Below, piece after piece: positions 16,330 through 25,542 of a stretch of DNA of 64,000 nucleotides. Positions within the stretch are counted from its first letter, which is position 1. The number at the start of each line of letters is the position of its first letter. Below the pieces are notes generated by a model. It was given only the letters and a program-made list of their open reading frames with translations. It was not told where the DNA came from and ran no database searches. The translations under genes and the position numbers were made by a program. Source of the stretch: Actinomyces dentalis DSM 19115 (GTDB taxonomy: Bacteria > Actinomycetota > Actinomycetes > Actinomycetales > Actinomycetaceae); contig NZ_AUBL01000007.1 in the NCBI RefSeq assembly GCF_000429225.1, forward strand, positions 39,345 through 103,344. Direction: 5' to 3'.

Positions 16330-16896
16330 TCACGCGAAGGTGGCCGCCAGGGCCTCGACGAGGCCGGGCACGACGGCCTCGCCCTGGACGACGGCCCCGT
16401 CGCTGTCCCGGCTGCGGGCGCGCACCGCGCACCAGGACTCGCCCGAGCGCAGCACGCCCGCCACCAGGCGCACGTCCTGCCGGTCGGGGCGGGCCCGGAG
16501 GAAGGCGATCCGCTCGTCGGGGTCCTCGATCGCCTCGGCCCCGGCCTCGGACGCCGGGCCGACCATGATCCGCTCCACGCTCACCGCCGCGCCGTCGACG
16601 GCGGACGGCCAGGCCAGCCGGCCCAGCAGGTCCCCCAGGTCGGCGGCCGGGGGCAGCCCCTCCTGCTCGATGACCGTCAGGGCGCAGGGGTCGGCGCGGG
16701 CCTCCTCGATGGCGGCGGCGTCCAGGAGCCGGGCCAGATCCGGGTCCTGGGCCAGGGCCGCCGCCGTGCGCACGAGGGCGAAGACGCCGACGGGCGCGTC
16801 CCAGCCGCGCGCCGCGGCGCGCCGCTCGATCTCGACGACGACGCGGGCGAGGGCGCGGCGGGAGGGCGTCGGACCGTGGGGGCGCTGAGCGTTCAC
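16330..16896 (-). CDS. PPA1355-like hypothetical protein
   Basis: 188 residues from a GTG at 16896; no strong ribosome-binding site. It contains GWDAPVGVFALVRT near residue 32 and LGRLAWPSAVDGAA, RPDRQDVRLVAGVLR and GESWCAVR, a pattern I associate with the PPA1355-type family found beside the zincin/UPF0182 block in propionibacteria and actinomycetes. No catalytic motif is apparent; probably cytosolic. Function unknown. Confidence 0.7.
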   Translation of the reverse strand: MNAQRPHGPTPSRRALARVVVEIERRAAARGWDAPVGVFALVRTAAALAQDPDLARLLDAAAIEEARADPCALTVIEQEGLPPAADLGDLLGRLAWPSAVDGAAVSVERIMVGPASEAGAEAIEDPDERIAFLRARPDRQDVRLVAGVLRSGESWCAVRARSRDSDGAVVQGEAVVPGLVEALAATFA

Positions 16897-16972
16897 GGGC
16901 CGAGCCTAGGGCGTGTTGATGCAGGAGTCGTTGAGTCCCTTGGCGTGATGGCGCGGGAGGACGCGGGGCGGC

Positions 16973-17065
16973 GGTGCTGTCCCGGCGCCGAGCGGGAGGC
17001 GGGTGACGATGCGCCGCGGCGACGACCCGGCGACGGGTGCTGTCCCGGCGCCGAGCGGGAGGCGG
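16973..17065. repeat. 30-bp direct repeat
   Basis: GGTGCTGTCCCGGCGCCGAG followed by CGGGAGGCGG occurs at 16973-17002 and again exactly at 17036-17065, 63 bp apart. It opens a gene-free stretch of about 1.6 kb (16897-18528). Confidence 0.75.
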
Positions 17066-17079
17066 CGCCGCTGCTCTGC

Positions 17080-17317
17080 CCCTGGGGGAGTCGATTCGGT
17101 GATGTCACCTCAGGTCGCATTGTGCGAGGCGGGCTCGCGCGGATCGAGCTGGGGCGGATTTCGTCGCGCTGGGCTCGCACGGCGCGAGGTGGGGTGGACT
17201 GCGTCGCGCTGGGCTCGCATTGCGCAAGCCGGACCCGGCCCGCACCGGCCCCCGGCCCCGGGATCTCGTTGAGCGGAGCTGGAATTACGCAAGCCGGACC
17301 CGCCCCGCCCCGGCCCG
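17080..17317. repeat. Long inverted repeat, left arm
   Basis: 238 bp that reappear as reverse complement at 17937-18174 with a single mismatch (17313 against 17941). Within the arm GCGTCGCGCTGGGCTCGCA-like and CAAGCCGGACCC segments recur, so the arm is itself built of degenerate repeats. No credible gene lies in the arm or in the 619-bp spacer. Confidence 0.9.
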
Positions 17318-17603
17318 GGCCCCGTTGGCCGGATCCGCGCCGGCCCGAAAGTCGACGGGGTTCTGGTTGTGGCAGCGGGGGGTCGTGATGACGTAAATCG
17401 GGCGCGCGTTATCGGAGCCGGAGTCTCGTCGCTGCGCCTGTGCGGGTCCTCGAGGTCGCTGCGGTCCGCCGGCGGGAGGTCGGGGCTCGTCGCCGCGCCC
17501 GCGTGGATCCTTGCTCCGGCGCCGGTGCGTTTGTGGGCGTCGGTTTTGCGGGCGGGTGTCGGCGGGCCGGGTGCGCCCCGGCAGCGGGCGCCGCCCGGTC
17601 CGT

Positions 17604-17689
17604 GAGATCGCCGGGTAACCCTCGAGAACGTACCTCTGGTAGACGTGCTCGCGGGTCAAGTGACGTGCTCGCGGGTTATCCGGCGATCT
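17604..17689. repeat. 20-bp-unit palindromic element, copy B
   Basis: Left arm 17604-17631, loop ACCTCTGGTAG (17632-17642), right arm 17643-17689. The right arm carries two successive 20-bp units (acgtgctcgcgggtcaagtg, acgtgctcgcgggttatccg) against one on the left, so unit number varies between arms. It lies inside the spacer of the long inverted repeat. Confidence 0.75.
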
Positions 17690-17936
17690 TGCGGACCCGG
17701 CCGGGACGAGTCGGGATGGGGTGGGAACCGGGACCGGGCTCGCGACGGCCCCGAGTCGGCGCTGGCGGGGACGACGACGGACCCGCGAACTGGAACACCC
17801 CGCCGGCCCCGGGCCAGCCCGGGGCCGGGCTCAGGCTGGTCGAGACCGGGGTGGCGCGGTCGAGACCGGGCCAGCGAGTCAAGTCTCTTGATGTGGTGTT
17901 CTTCCGGTCAGGTGGTGATGGCGGCCCGAGCCGGGG

Positions 17937-18174
17937 CGGGGCGGGGCGGGGCGGGTCCGGCTTGCGTAATTCCAGCTCCGCTCAACGAGATCCCGGGGCC
18001 GGGGGCCGGTGCGGGCCGGGTCCGGCTTGCGCAATGCGAGCCCAGCGCGACGCAGTCCACCCCACCTCGCGCCGTGCGAGCCCAGCGCGACGAAATCCGC
18101 CCCAGCTCGATCCGCGCGAGCCCGCCTCGCACAATGCGACCTGAGGTGACATCACCGAATCGACTCCCCCAGGG
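17937..18174. repeat. Long inverted repeat, right arm
   Basis: Reverse complement of 17080-17317. Its outer edge stops at 18174, where the flanking sequences of both arms diverge abruptly after the CCCTGGGGGAGTCGATTCGG stretch. The following 350 bp up to the UPF0182 start contain no gene I can support. Confidence 0.9.
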
Positions 18175-18528
18175 AGCAGGGGCGCGCCCCCGCCTGCGCG
18201 ACGGCCGGGATGCTGTCGGCCGACTCCCCCCGGGGCGGAGACACGCCGACGGACGGCGCCCCGGGTCCCGGACCGCGTCTTCGGCCTCCGGGGCGGGGCG
18301 CGCAGGGGCCAGCGCGAGAAGAGCGCAGTGGTGGGCACCGCGGTGGGTTCAGTGGAGCAGGCGCAATGGCGGATGCCGCGGCGGGCGTCGCGGTCCCGGC
18401 CGGTTCCCCGCCCCGGCGCGGCGCGGGTTTTTGGGCCCGCCGCGACTTGTGGGACGATGGGCCCGTTCGGCGCTCCTCGCGCCGCAAGTTCCGCGCGCCG
18501 CGCGCGCCTCCCCAGACACGGAGTGATC

Positions 18529-21500
18529 GTGAGCACCAGGCCCGACGACGAATCCAACGACAAGCCCGACGGCGACGACGCCCCCGGCGCCTCGAACGAC
18601 GACGCCAGCCGCGAGGAACGCGTGCGAGGCGGGTTCCACCAGGCCGACTCCTCGCGCCCGGGCGGCCCGGCGCGCTCCCGCAAGGACAAGGACGACGGGA
18701 CGTCCGACGAGCCCCGACGGCACGCCGGTCGCCGTCGGACCGACGACGAGGAGGACGAGCCCGTCCTCGGCAACCCCTTCGGCTTCGACCCCGCCGCGCT
18801 CTTCGGCAGGGGCGGCCGCATCCGGCCGCCGCGCGCCTCGCGCGGTTCCGCGGGGTCCGGTTCGGGGGGGTCCTCCCGCCCCGCCCGCCCGGATCGCCGC
18901 GAGCGCGAGCCCGGGCGCCGCCCCGGCCCCCTGATGTGGACCCTGATCATCCTCTTCGCCCTGGGCGCCGTCGTCGTGTTCCTGTCGCAGACCTGGACCG
19001 AGGTGCTGTGGTTCAACCAGCTCGGCTTCTCCCGGGTCATCTGGACCCAGTGGATCGCCTCCGGCGTCCTGTTCGTGATCGGCTTCCTGGTGATGTTCGG
19101 CGCCGTCTTCGCCGCGATGACCACCGCCTACCGGTCCCGTGAGATCGGCCTGCCGCACGACGAGGCCACCCGCAACCTGGAGGCCTACCGCACGGCCGTC
19201 GAGCCGCTGCGCCGCCCCCTGGTGTGGGGCGTGCCCGCGGTGCTGGGGCTGCTGGCCTCGCTGTGGGAGCTGGCCCCGCACTGGCGCGAGATCCTCCTGG
19301 CCCTGCACTCCCGGCCCTTCGGCGTGAGCGACCCCCAGTTCGGCCTCGACGTGTCCTTCTACGTCTTCATCCTGCCGGTCCTGAACGTCGTCATGTCCTA
19401 CCTGGGCCGCGTCGTCATCTTCGCCGGCGTGGCCAGCGTCATCGTCCACTACCTCTACGGGGGCATCTCCGTGGCGCGCTCGCCCCACTTCACCAGGGCC
19501 GCGCGCGTGCACCTGGCGGTGTTCCTCGCCCTGTTCTGCCTGCTGCGGGGCGCCGGCTACTGGTTGAGCCGCTACTCGGCCCTGTACTCCTCGAATTCCA
19601 AGTTCGACGGCGCCGGCTACACCGACGTCAACGCCGTCATCCCGGCCAATGCGATCCTGGCCGCCATCGCCGTGGCCATCGCCGTGCTCTTCCTCGCCTC
19701 GGTGCGCGCCAGGTCGTGGAAGCTGCCCGTGACGGGCGTGGTGGTCATGGTGGTCTCGGCGCTGCTCATCGGCCTGGCCTACCCGGCGGTCATTCAGAAG
19801 TTCGTCGTCGACCCCAACGCCCAGCGGGAGGAGTCGCAGTACATCGACCGCAATATCAAGGCGACCCTGGCGGCCTACGGCCTGGACGGGGTCGAGACCT
19901 CCAACTACGCGGCCGTGACGGAGGCGACGGCGGGCCAGCTCAAGGAGGACGCCGAGTCGACCACTTCGATCCGCCTGCTGGATCCCAACCAGGTCTCGCC
20001 GAGCTTCACCCAGTTCCAGCAGAACAAGCAGTACTACGGCTTCGCCAACCTGCTCAACGTCGACCGCTACCGGGTCGACGGGGTCAGCCGGGACACGGTC
20101 ATCGCCGTGCGCGAGCTCAACCTCAACGGCCTGGGGTCGGGGCAGAGCACGTGGATCAACGAGCACACGGTCTACACCCACGGCTACGGCGTCGTCACCG
20201 CCTACGGCAACACGGCCCGCACCGACGGCTCGCCCGCGTTCTGGGAGGGCGGGATCCCCTCCAGCGGCGATCTGGGCGAGTACGAGCCGCGCATCTACTT
20301 CGGCCAGTCCTCGCCGTCGTACTCCATTGTGGGCGGCGACGACGGCGGGAGTCCGCACGAGCTCGACTACCCCGACGACGCCGCGCCCTCCGGGCAGGTC
20401 AACACCACCTTCGCCGGCAACGGGGGCCCGAACGTGTCCAACCCCCTCAACCGGCTGCTGTACGCCGTGCGCTTTCAGGAGATGAACATCCTCTTCTCCC
20501 AGGAGGTGCGCGCCGGCTCCCAGATCCTCTACGACCGCAACCCCGCCGAGCGGGTCTCGAAGGTCGCCCCCTGGCTGACCCTGGACGGCAGCCCCTACCC
20601 GGCGGTCGTCGACCACGACGGCGATCCCTCCACGCCCAAGCGGGTCGTGTGGATCCTCGACGGCTACACCACGACCAACAACTACCCCTACTCCCAGCAC
20701 GAGTCGCTGGAGGAGACGATGTCGGAGGCGACCGGACAGGCGAACCTGCTCGGGGCGCCGGAGGAGTCCAACTACGTGCGCAACTCCGTCAAGGCCGTCG
20801 TCGACGCCTACGACGGCTCGGTGACGCTGTACGAGTGGGATGAGAACGACCCGATCCTGGCCGCCTGGAAGGCCGTCTTCCCCGGCTCGGTGACGCCGAT
20901 GAGCCAGATGAGCGCCGACCTCATGGCGCACATGCGCTACCCGGAGGACCTGTTCAAGGTCCAGCGCACCATTCTGGCCAGCTACCACGTGACCTCGGCC
21001 GCCGACTTCTACTCCGGCGGCGACTTCTGGAAGGTCCCCGACGACCCGACCCGCGACTCCGACCCCTCGCAGGTGGGGGAGTCGCCGCAGGCGCCCTACT
21101 ACCTCACGCTGCAGATGCCGGGCCAGGAGTCGGCGAGCTTCTCCCTGTCCAGCGTCTACATCCCCGGCGGCAGCACCGGGCGCAACGTGCTCACCGGATT
21201 CCTCGCCGTCGACTCCGAGACGAACTCGGGCCAGGCGGGGGTGCGCAATCCCGGCTACGGCCGGATCAGGCTCCTGGAGCTGCCGCGCTCGTCCAATGTG
21301 CCGGGGCCGGGGCAGGTGCAGAATTACTTCAACTCCAGCACCGAAGTCTCGCAGGTCCTCAACGTGCTGGGGGGCCTGCAGGGCTCGCAGGTGATCAAGG
21401 GGAACCTGCTGACGCTGCCGGTGGGCGGCGGGCTGCTCTACGTCCAGCCGGTCTACGTCCAGTCCTCCTCGGGGACCCAGTACCCGCTGCTGCGCAAGGT

Positions 21501-21954
21501 CCTGGTCGCCTTCGGCGACAAGGTGGGCTTCGCCGACACCCTCTCCGAGGCCCTCAACCAGGTCTTCGGCGGGGACTCGGGCGCGACCACGGGGGAGGAG
21601 ACGGTCGACGGCGACGCCGCGGCGGCCAATGACACCTCGACCACGACCGCTCCGTCCGGCGAGGAGGGGGGCGGCGCCTCGGCGGCGCCCACTCAGGCGC
21701 CGACGGCGCAGGCCACCACCGCCCCGCCGACGGCGGCCCGGACTCCGACGGCCGCCGCCTCTCCGACGGCGGGGACCTCGACCGGCGACCCCCAGGCGGA
21801 TCTGGATGCGGCCCTGTCCGACGCCCAGACCGCCAAGACGGACGCCGACCAGGCCATGAGGGACGGCGACCTGGCGAAGCTCGGCGAGGCGCAGAGCCGG
21901 CTCTCCGACGCGGTCGACCGCGCCATCGACGCCCAGAGGCGGCTCAAGGGCTGA
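18529..21954 (+). CDS. UPF0182 family integral membrane protein
   Basis: 1141 residues from the GTG at 18529 (GGAG 5 nt upstream). A charged, disordered N-terminus of about 130 residues precedes seven TM segments (first around residue 141, last around 435), then a large extracytoplasmic domain carrying typical motifs RNIKATLAAYGL, RLLDPNQVSPSFTQ, GVVTAYGNTARTDGSP, PRIYFGQ and VWILDGYTTTNNYPYSQ. A Thr/Ala/Pro-rich linker and a terminal coiled-coil-like segment (DAALSDAQTAKTDADQAM) end the protein. The family is conserved in actinobacteria but functionally uncharacterised; it belongs to the block shared with mycobacteria. Confidence 0.93.
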   Translation: MSTRPDDESNDKPDGDDAPGASNDDASREERVRGGFHQADSSRPGGPARSRKDKDDGTSDEPRRHAGRRRTDDEEDEPVLGNPFGFDPAALFGRGGRIRPPRASRGSAGSGSGGSSRPARPDRREREPGRRPGPLMWTLIILFALGAVVVFLSQTWTEVLWFNQLGFSRVIWTQWIASGVLFVIGFLVMFGAVFAAMTTAYRSREIGLPHDEATRNLEAYRTAVEPLRRPLVWGVPAVLGLLASLWELAPHWREILLALHSRPFGVSDPQFGLDVSFYVFILPVLNVVMSYLGRVVIFAGVASVIVHYLYGGISVARSPHFTRAARVHLAVFLALFCLLRGAGYWLSRYSALYSSNSKFDGAGYTDVNAVIPANAILAAIAVAIAVLFLASVRARSWKLPVTGVVVMVVSALLIGLAYPAVIQKFVVDPNAQREESQYIDRNIKATLAAYGLDGVETSNYAAVTEATAGQLKEDAESTTSIRLLDPNQVSPSFTQFQQNKQYYGFANLLNVDRYRVDGVSRDTVIAVRELNLNGLGSGQSTWINEHTVYTHGYGVVTAYGNTARTDGSPAFWEGGIPSSGDLGEYEPRIYFGQSSPSYSIVGGDDGGSPHELDYPDDAAPSGQVNTTFAGNGGPNVSNPLNRLLYAVRFQEMNILFSQEVRAGSQILYDRNPAERVSKVAPWLTLDGSPYPAVVDHDGDPSTPKRVVWILDGYTTTNNYPYSQHESLEETMSEATGQANLLGAPEESNYVRNSVKAVVDAYDGSVTLYEWDENDPILAAWKAVFPGSVTPMSQMSADLMAHMRYPEDLFKVQRTILASYHVTSAADFYSGGDFWKVPDDPTRDSDPSQVGESPQAPYYLTLQMPGQESASFSLSSVYIPGGSTGRNVLTGFLAVDSETNSGQAGVRNPGYGRIRLLELPRSSNVPGPGQVQNYFNSSTEVSQVLNVLGGLQGSQVIKGNLLTLPVGGGLLYVQPVYVQSSSGTQYPLLRKVLVAFGDKVGFADTLSEALNQVFGGDSGATTGEETVDGDAAAANDTSTTTAPSGEEGGGASAAPTQAPTAQATTAPPTAARTPTAAASPTAGTSTGDPQADLDAALSDAQTAKTDADQAMRDGDLAKLGEAQSRLSDAVDRAIDAQRRLKG

Positions 21955-22118
21955 AAGCCCGGCGCGGGGCGCCCGCGTGACGGGGTCCGGCGGGTTCCCG
22001 GAGCGGGCTCGCAGCGCCGCGCCGGGCGGGGGGCGACGACGCCGGGAGCGCGTCGTCGGCCCCCGCCCCTGCCGTCTTGGTGAGCAGGGGTTGGTGAGCA
22101 AGGGCACGGCTCAGCGGC

Positions 22119-22148
22119 TTGGAGTTCGCGGGCGGTCGGGGCTATCGT
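22119..22148 (+). promoter_or_regulatory. Promoter of initiator tRNA gene
   Basis: TTGGAG (22119-22124), 18-bp spacer, TATCGT (22143-22148), ending 12 bp before the tRNA 5' end. Confidence 0.6.
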
Positions 22149-22160
22149 TGGTGGCACCGC

Positions 22161-22237
22161 CGCGGGGTGGAGCAGTTCGGTAGCTCGCCGGGCTCATAAC
22201 CCGGAGGTCGAGGGTTCGAATCCCTCCCCCGCCACCA
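22161..22237 (+). tRNA. Initiator tRNA-Met (anticodon CAT)
   Basis: 77 nt with encoded CCA. Anticodon loop CTCATAA on a stem with three consecutive G-C pairs (GGG/CCC), an unpaired first position (C1 opposite C72) and GGTTCGAATCC in the T arm: the hallmarks of an initiator rather than elongator tRNA-Met. Confidence 0.95.
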
Positions 22238-22253
22238 TCGCCGCACCGGCGGC

Positions 22254-22287
22254 AAGTCCCCCGGCACCATCAGGTGCCGGGGGACTT
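22254..22287 (+). terminator. Terminator after tRNA-fMet
   Basis: Perfect 15-bp stem AAGTCCCCCGGCACC / GGTGCCGGGGGACTT with ATCA loop, 17 bp after the tRNA. Confidence 0.8.
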
Positions 22288-22349
22288 TGCGCTATGCACG
22301 TGCGGGCATGTCTTCGGCGGGTTATCGGGTTATCGGCGCGAACCTGAGC

Positions 22350-23267
22350 TCAGCGGTCGATCGGCGGGGAGTAGGGGCCGTGCGCGGCGATTTCGGCCCA
22401 CCGCTGCTTGCTGATGCGGGAGGCGATCACCAGGCCGGCGCCGCTGAAGACCGCCCCGGTGACGATCCACACGATCGGCCCCGAGGCTTCCAGACCCACC
22501 ATCTGAACGATGGCGTTGCCGAGGTGGAGGCCCCCGTGGATGCCGACCCCGGCCCACACGCTGCGCATGACCAGTGAGAGGTAGGCCGCGGTCAGGGCGA
22601 AGCCGAAGGGAGTGGCGAGGTAGAACACGTGGTCCGCGACGTTCTGCTGCCCGCCCTGGGAGATCAGGTGCAGGGAGGTGAAGGCCAGCGTCGAGATCCA
22701 CACGGCGCGCCCGGGCCGATCGGACAGGCTCTGAAGAAGGTATCCGCGCATGAGGGCCTCCTCCCCGGTGCCCTGGAGCACGTAGCACCTCGAGAGGATG
22801 AAGACGAGCACGAGCCACACGGGGGCGCCGCCGGCAGTCAGATCCGGGCGCCTCAGGCCGGGAGCCCCTCCGATCCCCAGGGCGTAGAAGACGACGGCGA
22901 GGCAGACGGTGATGAGCACCGCGAGTCCGGTCCCCGCCAGGAAGGCGCTCGCCGCCCGGCGGTTGAGCGTCAGGCCCGCGGCGCGCAGCGGCCGGTGGTC
23001 CGCGCAGCGGGTGAGCACAGCGGTGAACAGGAGGTAGAAGACCAGTGGGATCAGCGACAGGACCGTCCGGGCGCTGAGGACGGGGACCAGGTCGTCCGAG
23101 GCCAGCGCGTCGCGCAGCGGGGGGATGAGGTCGGCCAGGAGCGGGGAGGATCCGGCGGCCGCGAAGGCGACGAGGGCCAGCACCACGCGCGCCCACCCGG
23201 GCGGGCGGCGGCGGGGCTGCGGGGACCGGGACTGCGAGGACGCTGCGGTGCGCGGTTGAGTTGCCAT
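22350..23267 (-). CDS. CPBP family intramembrane glutamic endopeptidase
   Basis: 305 residues, about eight TM segments. The three conserved CPBP motifs are present: EEALMRG (EExxxR), FTSLHL (FxxxH) and HGGLHLGN. Such Abi/CAAX-like proteases cleave within membranes; some give bacteriocin self-immunity or process prenylated or anchored proteins. The gene diverges from a NarL-type two-component system with a 118-bp shared region holding a perfect 16-bp palindrome, so regulation by that system is plausible. Confidence 0.9.
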   Translation of the reverse strand: MATQPRTAASSQSRSPQPRRRPPGWARVVLALVAFAAAGSSPLLADLIPPLRDALASDDLVPVLSARTVLSLIPLVFYLLFTAVLTRCADHRPLRAAGLTLNRRAASAFLAGTGLAVLITVCLAVVFYALGIGGAPGLRRPDLTAGGAPVWLVLVFILSRCYVLQGTGEEALMRGYLLQSLSDRPGRAVWISTLAFTSLHLISQGGQQNVADHVFYLATPFGFALTAAYLSLVMRSVWAGVGIHGGLHLGNAIVQMVGLEASGPIVWIVTGAVFSGAGLVIASRISKQRWAEIAAHGPYSPPIDR

Positions 23268-23334
23268 GCCCCGACGCTACGAGCGCACCCGCGGCGCCCG
23301 CGCGTGACCGGGGGCCGGATTCCCGGTGCGGATT

Positions 23335-23350
23335 CATGACCGCGGTCATG
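23335..23350. promoter_or_regulatory. Palindromic operator candidate
   Basis: CATGACCGCGGTCATG, a perfect 16-bp palindrome in the divergent region between the CPBP protease and histidine kinase genes, just upstream of a candidate promoter (GGGACA 23350-23355, 18 bp, TACGGT 23374-23379). With that promoter the transcript would start at or next to the GTG, meaning leaderless translation. Confidence 0.5.
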
Positions 23351-23385
23351 GGACATCGCGCGGTGCTCCGGGCTACGGTGACCGG

Positions 23386-24654
23386 GTGAGCACCCAGCAG
23401 CGGAGCACCGGCGGGCGGACGGAGGACGACTCGCCCACGGGCGCCGCGCTCCTGCCCGTCCTGCAGGTCCTCTCACTCGTGTGCCTGGCGTTCGTCGGGC
23501 TGCAGTTCCTGTTCAGAGAACCGCGCGGGGGAGCGTGGGCGTGCTACGTCCTGACGACGGTGGGAGTCGTGGGGGTCATGTGGATGGCGCGGCGCAGAGC
23601 GGCGGCCGGGCGCGCCCGCGCCGCCTGCTCGGTGGCCGTGCTCGTGCTCCTGACCGGTCCTGCGCTGCTGGGGACTCTCGGCTTCGTCGTGCCGGCCCTC
23701 ATCGTGGCGGCCGCGCTGCTCGTCATCGACGTCGGGGTGCGGGCGAGTCTGGTCGGCGATGCGGTGATGCCCGCCGCATCAGCCGCCCTGCTCCTGGTCT
23801 TGGGACGAGGACCGGCGGAGATCCTGCTCTTCGACATCCCCGCGGCGGTTCTCATGTCGCTGGGAACCGCCCTCGGCCTGGCCCTGTCCAGGTACGACGT
23901 CGCCCTGGCCGCCCAGCGCCGCGCGATCGCCGAGCGCGACGCGGCCCTGGAGAAGCTCCGGCGCAGGGCGGTGCTGGAGAAGGAGCTCATGCTCGCCCAA
24001 GAGCGCGCGCGGGCCGCGCACGAGCTGCACGACGGGCTCGGGCACCGGCTGACCCGGATCGGGATGAGTCTGGAGTTCGCGGGCCGCGTGCGTCACTCGG
24101 ATCCCGCCGCCGCCTGGGAGGAGGTGGCGGTGGCCGAGCGCACGAGCCGGGAGGCGGTGCGCGAGATGCGCATGTGGGTGCGGGCCCTGAGCCCCGTGCG
24201 CGCCGAGGACGACCGCGGCGTCGCGGGCCTGGAGGACGTGGCGGCGTCGTTCCGGGGCACGGGGGTGAGGGTGCGCGTGACCGACGAGCTGAGCCCGCGA
24301 TCGCTCACCGAGGCGGCCGAGCTCCTCATGTACCGCACGGTCCAGGAGGGTCTGACCAACGCCCTCAGGCACTGCCGGGCGCGCTCGGTGGACATCCGCG
24401 TGAGCGCCGTCGACCGGGGCGCCCTCGTCACGGTGACCAATGACATTCCCGTCGAGCTGCGCCCGCGGGTGCCGCGGGCGCCGGTGGGCGGTGAGGGCGG
24501 CGCCTCCGCCGGCTTCGGGCTGGGCGGGTTGTCCGAGCGCGCCGCCGAGCTGGGCGGCTCGGTCACGGCGGGCCGGGACGACGACTCCTTCCGGCTGGCG
24601 CTGACGCTCCCGCCGCAGGAGGTCGTCGCCGCCTCCGGTCGGGGGGCGTCGTGA
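23386..24654 (+). CDS. Sensor histidine kinase, NarL-partner type (HisKA_3)
   Basis: 422 residues from the GTG at 23386. Five or six TM segments in the first about 170 residues without an evident extracytoplasmic sensor domain, a coiled-coil linker, then the phospho-acceptor box HELHDGLGHRL (His about 215) and a HATPase domain (YRTVQEGLTNALRHC, GFGLGGLSERAAELGG). The stop overlaps the regulator start by GTGA, so the two are translationally coupled. The likely stimulus is membrane-associated. Confidence 0.92.
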   Translation: MSTQQRSTGGRTEDDSPTGAALLPVLQVLSLVCLAFVGLQFLFREPRGGAWACYVLTTVGVVGVMWMARRRAAAGRARAACSVAVLVLLTGPALLGTLGFVVPALIVAAALLVIDVGVRASLVGDAVMPAASAALLLVLGRGPAEILLFDIPAAVLMSLGTALGLALSRYDVALAAQRRAIAERDAALEKLRRRAVLEKELMLAQERARAAHELHDGLGHRLTRIGMSLEFAGRVRHSDPAAAWEEVAVAERTSREAVREMRMWVRALSPVRAEDDRGVAGLEDVAASFRGTGVRVRVTDELSPRSLTEAAELLMYRTVQEGLTNALRHCRARSVDIRVSAVDRGALVTVTNDIPVELRPRVPRAPVGGEGGASAGFGLGGLSERAAELGGSVTAGRDDDSFRLALTLPPQEVVAASGRGAS

Positions 24655-25331
24655 GCGGCGCGCTCCGGGTCCTCGTGGTCGACGACCAGCAGCTCCTGCG
24701 CCGGGGCCTGGTCATGCTCTTCGGCACCGTCGAGGGCGTCGACGTGGTGGCCCAGGCCGCCCACGGCGCCGAGGCCCTGGCGGTGCTGCGCGCCGAGGAG
24801 GTCGACGTCGTCCTGGCGGACGCGAAGATGCCGGTCATGGACGGGATCGAGCTCGTGCGCCGGTGCGCCCGGGAGCACCCGGGCCTGCCGGTCCTGGTGC
24901 TGACCACCTTCGACGAGCCCGACGTCGTCCGGGGGGCGGTGGCCGCCGGGGCGGCCGGGTTCCTGCTCAAGGACACCTCCATCGAGGCCCTGGCCGAGGC
25001 GGTGCGCGCCGTGGCGGCGGGCGGCCTGGTCATCGACCCGCGCGTGGCCCGCCTCGCCCTGGCCCCCTCGCGGGACGAGCGGGACGAGGGGGACGAGGGG
25101 GACGGCCCGCCCGCGCTGGCGCTGCTCACCCCCACCGAGCGCGAGGTGGCCGCCCTGGTGGCCGAGGGCCTGAGCAACCAGGCGATCGCCGCGCGCATGG
25201 TGCTGGCCGAGGGGACGGTCAAGAACCACGTCTCCGCCCTGCTGCGCAAGCTCCGGGCCGCCGACCGCACGGTGCTCGCACTGACCCTGTACAAGGCCCT
25301 CCACTCCGGGCGCGACGGGACCGGCCACTGA
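24651..25331 (+). CDS. LuxR/NarL-family response regulator
   Basis: 226 residues. Receiver domain with DD at 11-12, phospho-acceptor Asp about 57 (VVLADAKMP), LTTF and LLKD (Lys about 106), and a C-terminal LuxR HTH (LTPTEREVAALVAEGLSNQAIA to VKNHVSALLRKL). A repetitive acidic linker DERDEGDEGDG lies between the domains. Cognate of the kinase encoded just upstream. Confidence 0.94.
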   Translation: MSGALRVLVVDDQQLLRRGLVMLFGTVEGVDVVAQAAHGAEALAVLRAEEVDVVLADAKMPVMDGIELVRRCAREHPGLPVLVLTTFDEPDVVRGAVAAGAAGFLLKDTSIEALAEAVRAVAAGGLVIDPRVARLALAPSRDERDEGDEGDGPPALALLTPTEREVAALVAEGLSNQAIAARMVLAEGTVKNHVSALLRKLRAADRTVLALTLYKALHSGRDGTGH

Positions 25332-25468
25332 GGCGCCGTCGCCGGCCCGGTTCGGGGCCGGGGCGGAAGGGGCGGGGCACCGGCGCGGGGCCCGGGGGCC
25401 CTGCTGAGCGGGCCCGGCGGGCGCCGCTGGACAGGACCGGCCCGTGCGGTGCTACAGTGCCGACGCAG

Positions 25469-25492
25469 CGTCAGGTGTCATGACACCTGACG
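25469..25492. promoter_or_regulatory. Perfect 24-bp palindrome (operator candidate) upstream of the permease
   Basis: CGTCAGGTGTCATGACACCT plus GACG is fully self-complementary. It lies immediately downstream of a possible promoter (TGGACA 25428-25433, TACAGT 25453-25458, spacer 19) and 50 bp before the permease start, the usual place for a repressor site. The regulator is not encoded in the adjacent genes. Confidence 0.6.
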
Positions 25493-25542
25493 GACGCGCC
25501 GCGCACCGGCCGCCGCCTCACCCGAGAAAGGAGGGAACGCCC

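Noticed and set aside
16893..18144. Two identical short proteins encoded in the long inverted repeat arms
   Set aside because: They are identical only because the DNA arms are; the frames are Arg/Pro-rich, lack ribosome-binding sites and match no family.
18349..22107. Long minus-strand open frame opposite the UPF0182 gene
   Set aside because: Low-complexity translation without motifs; the plus-strand UPF0182 protein explains the region.
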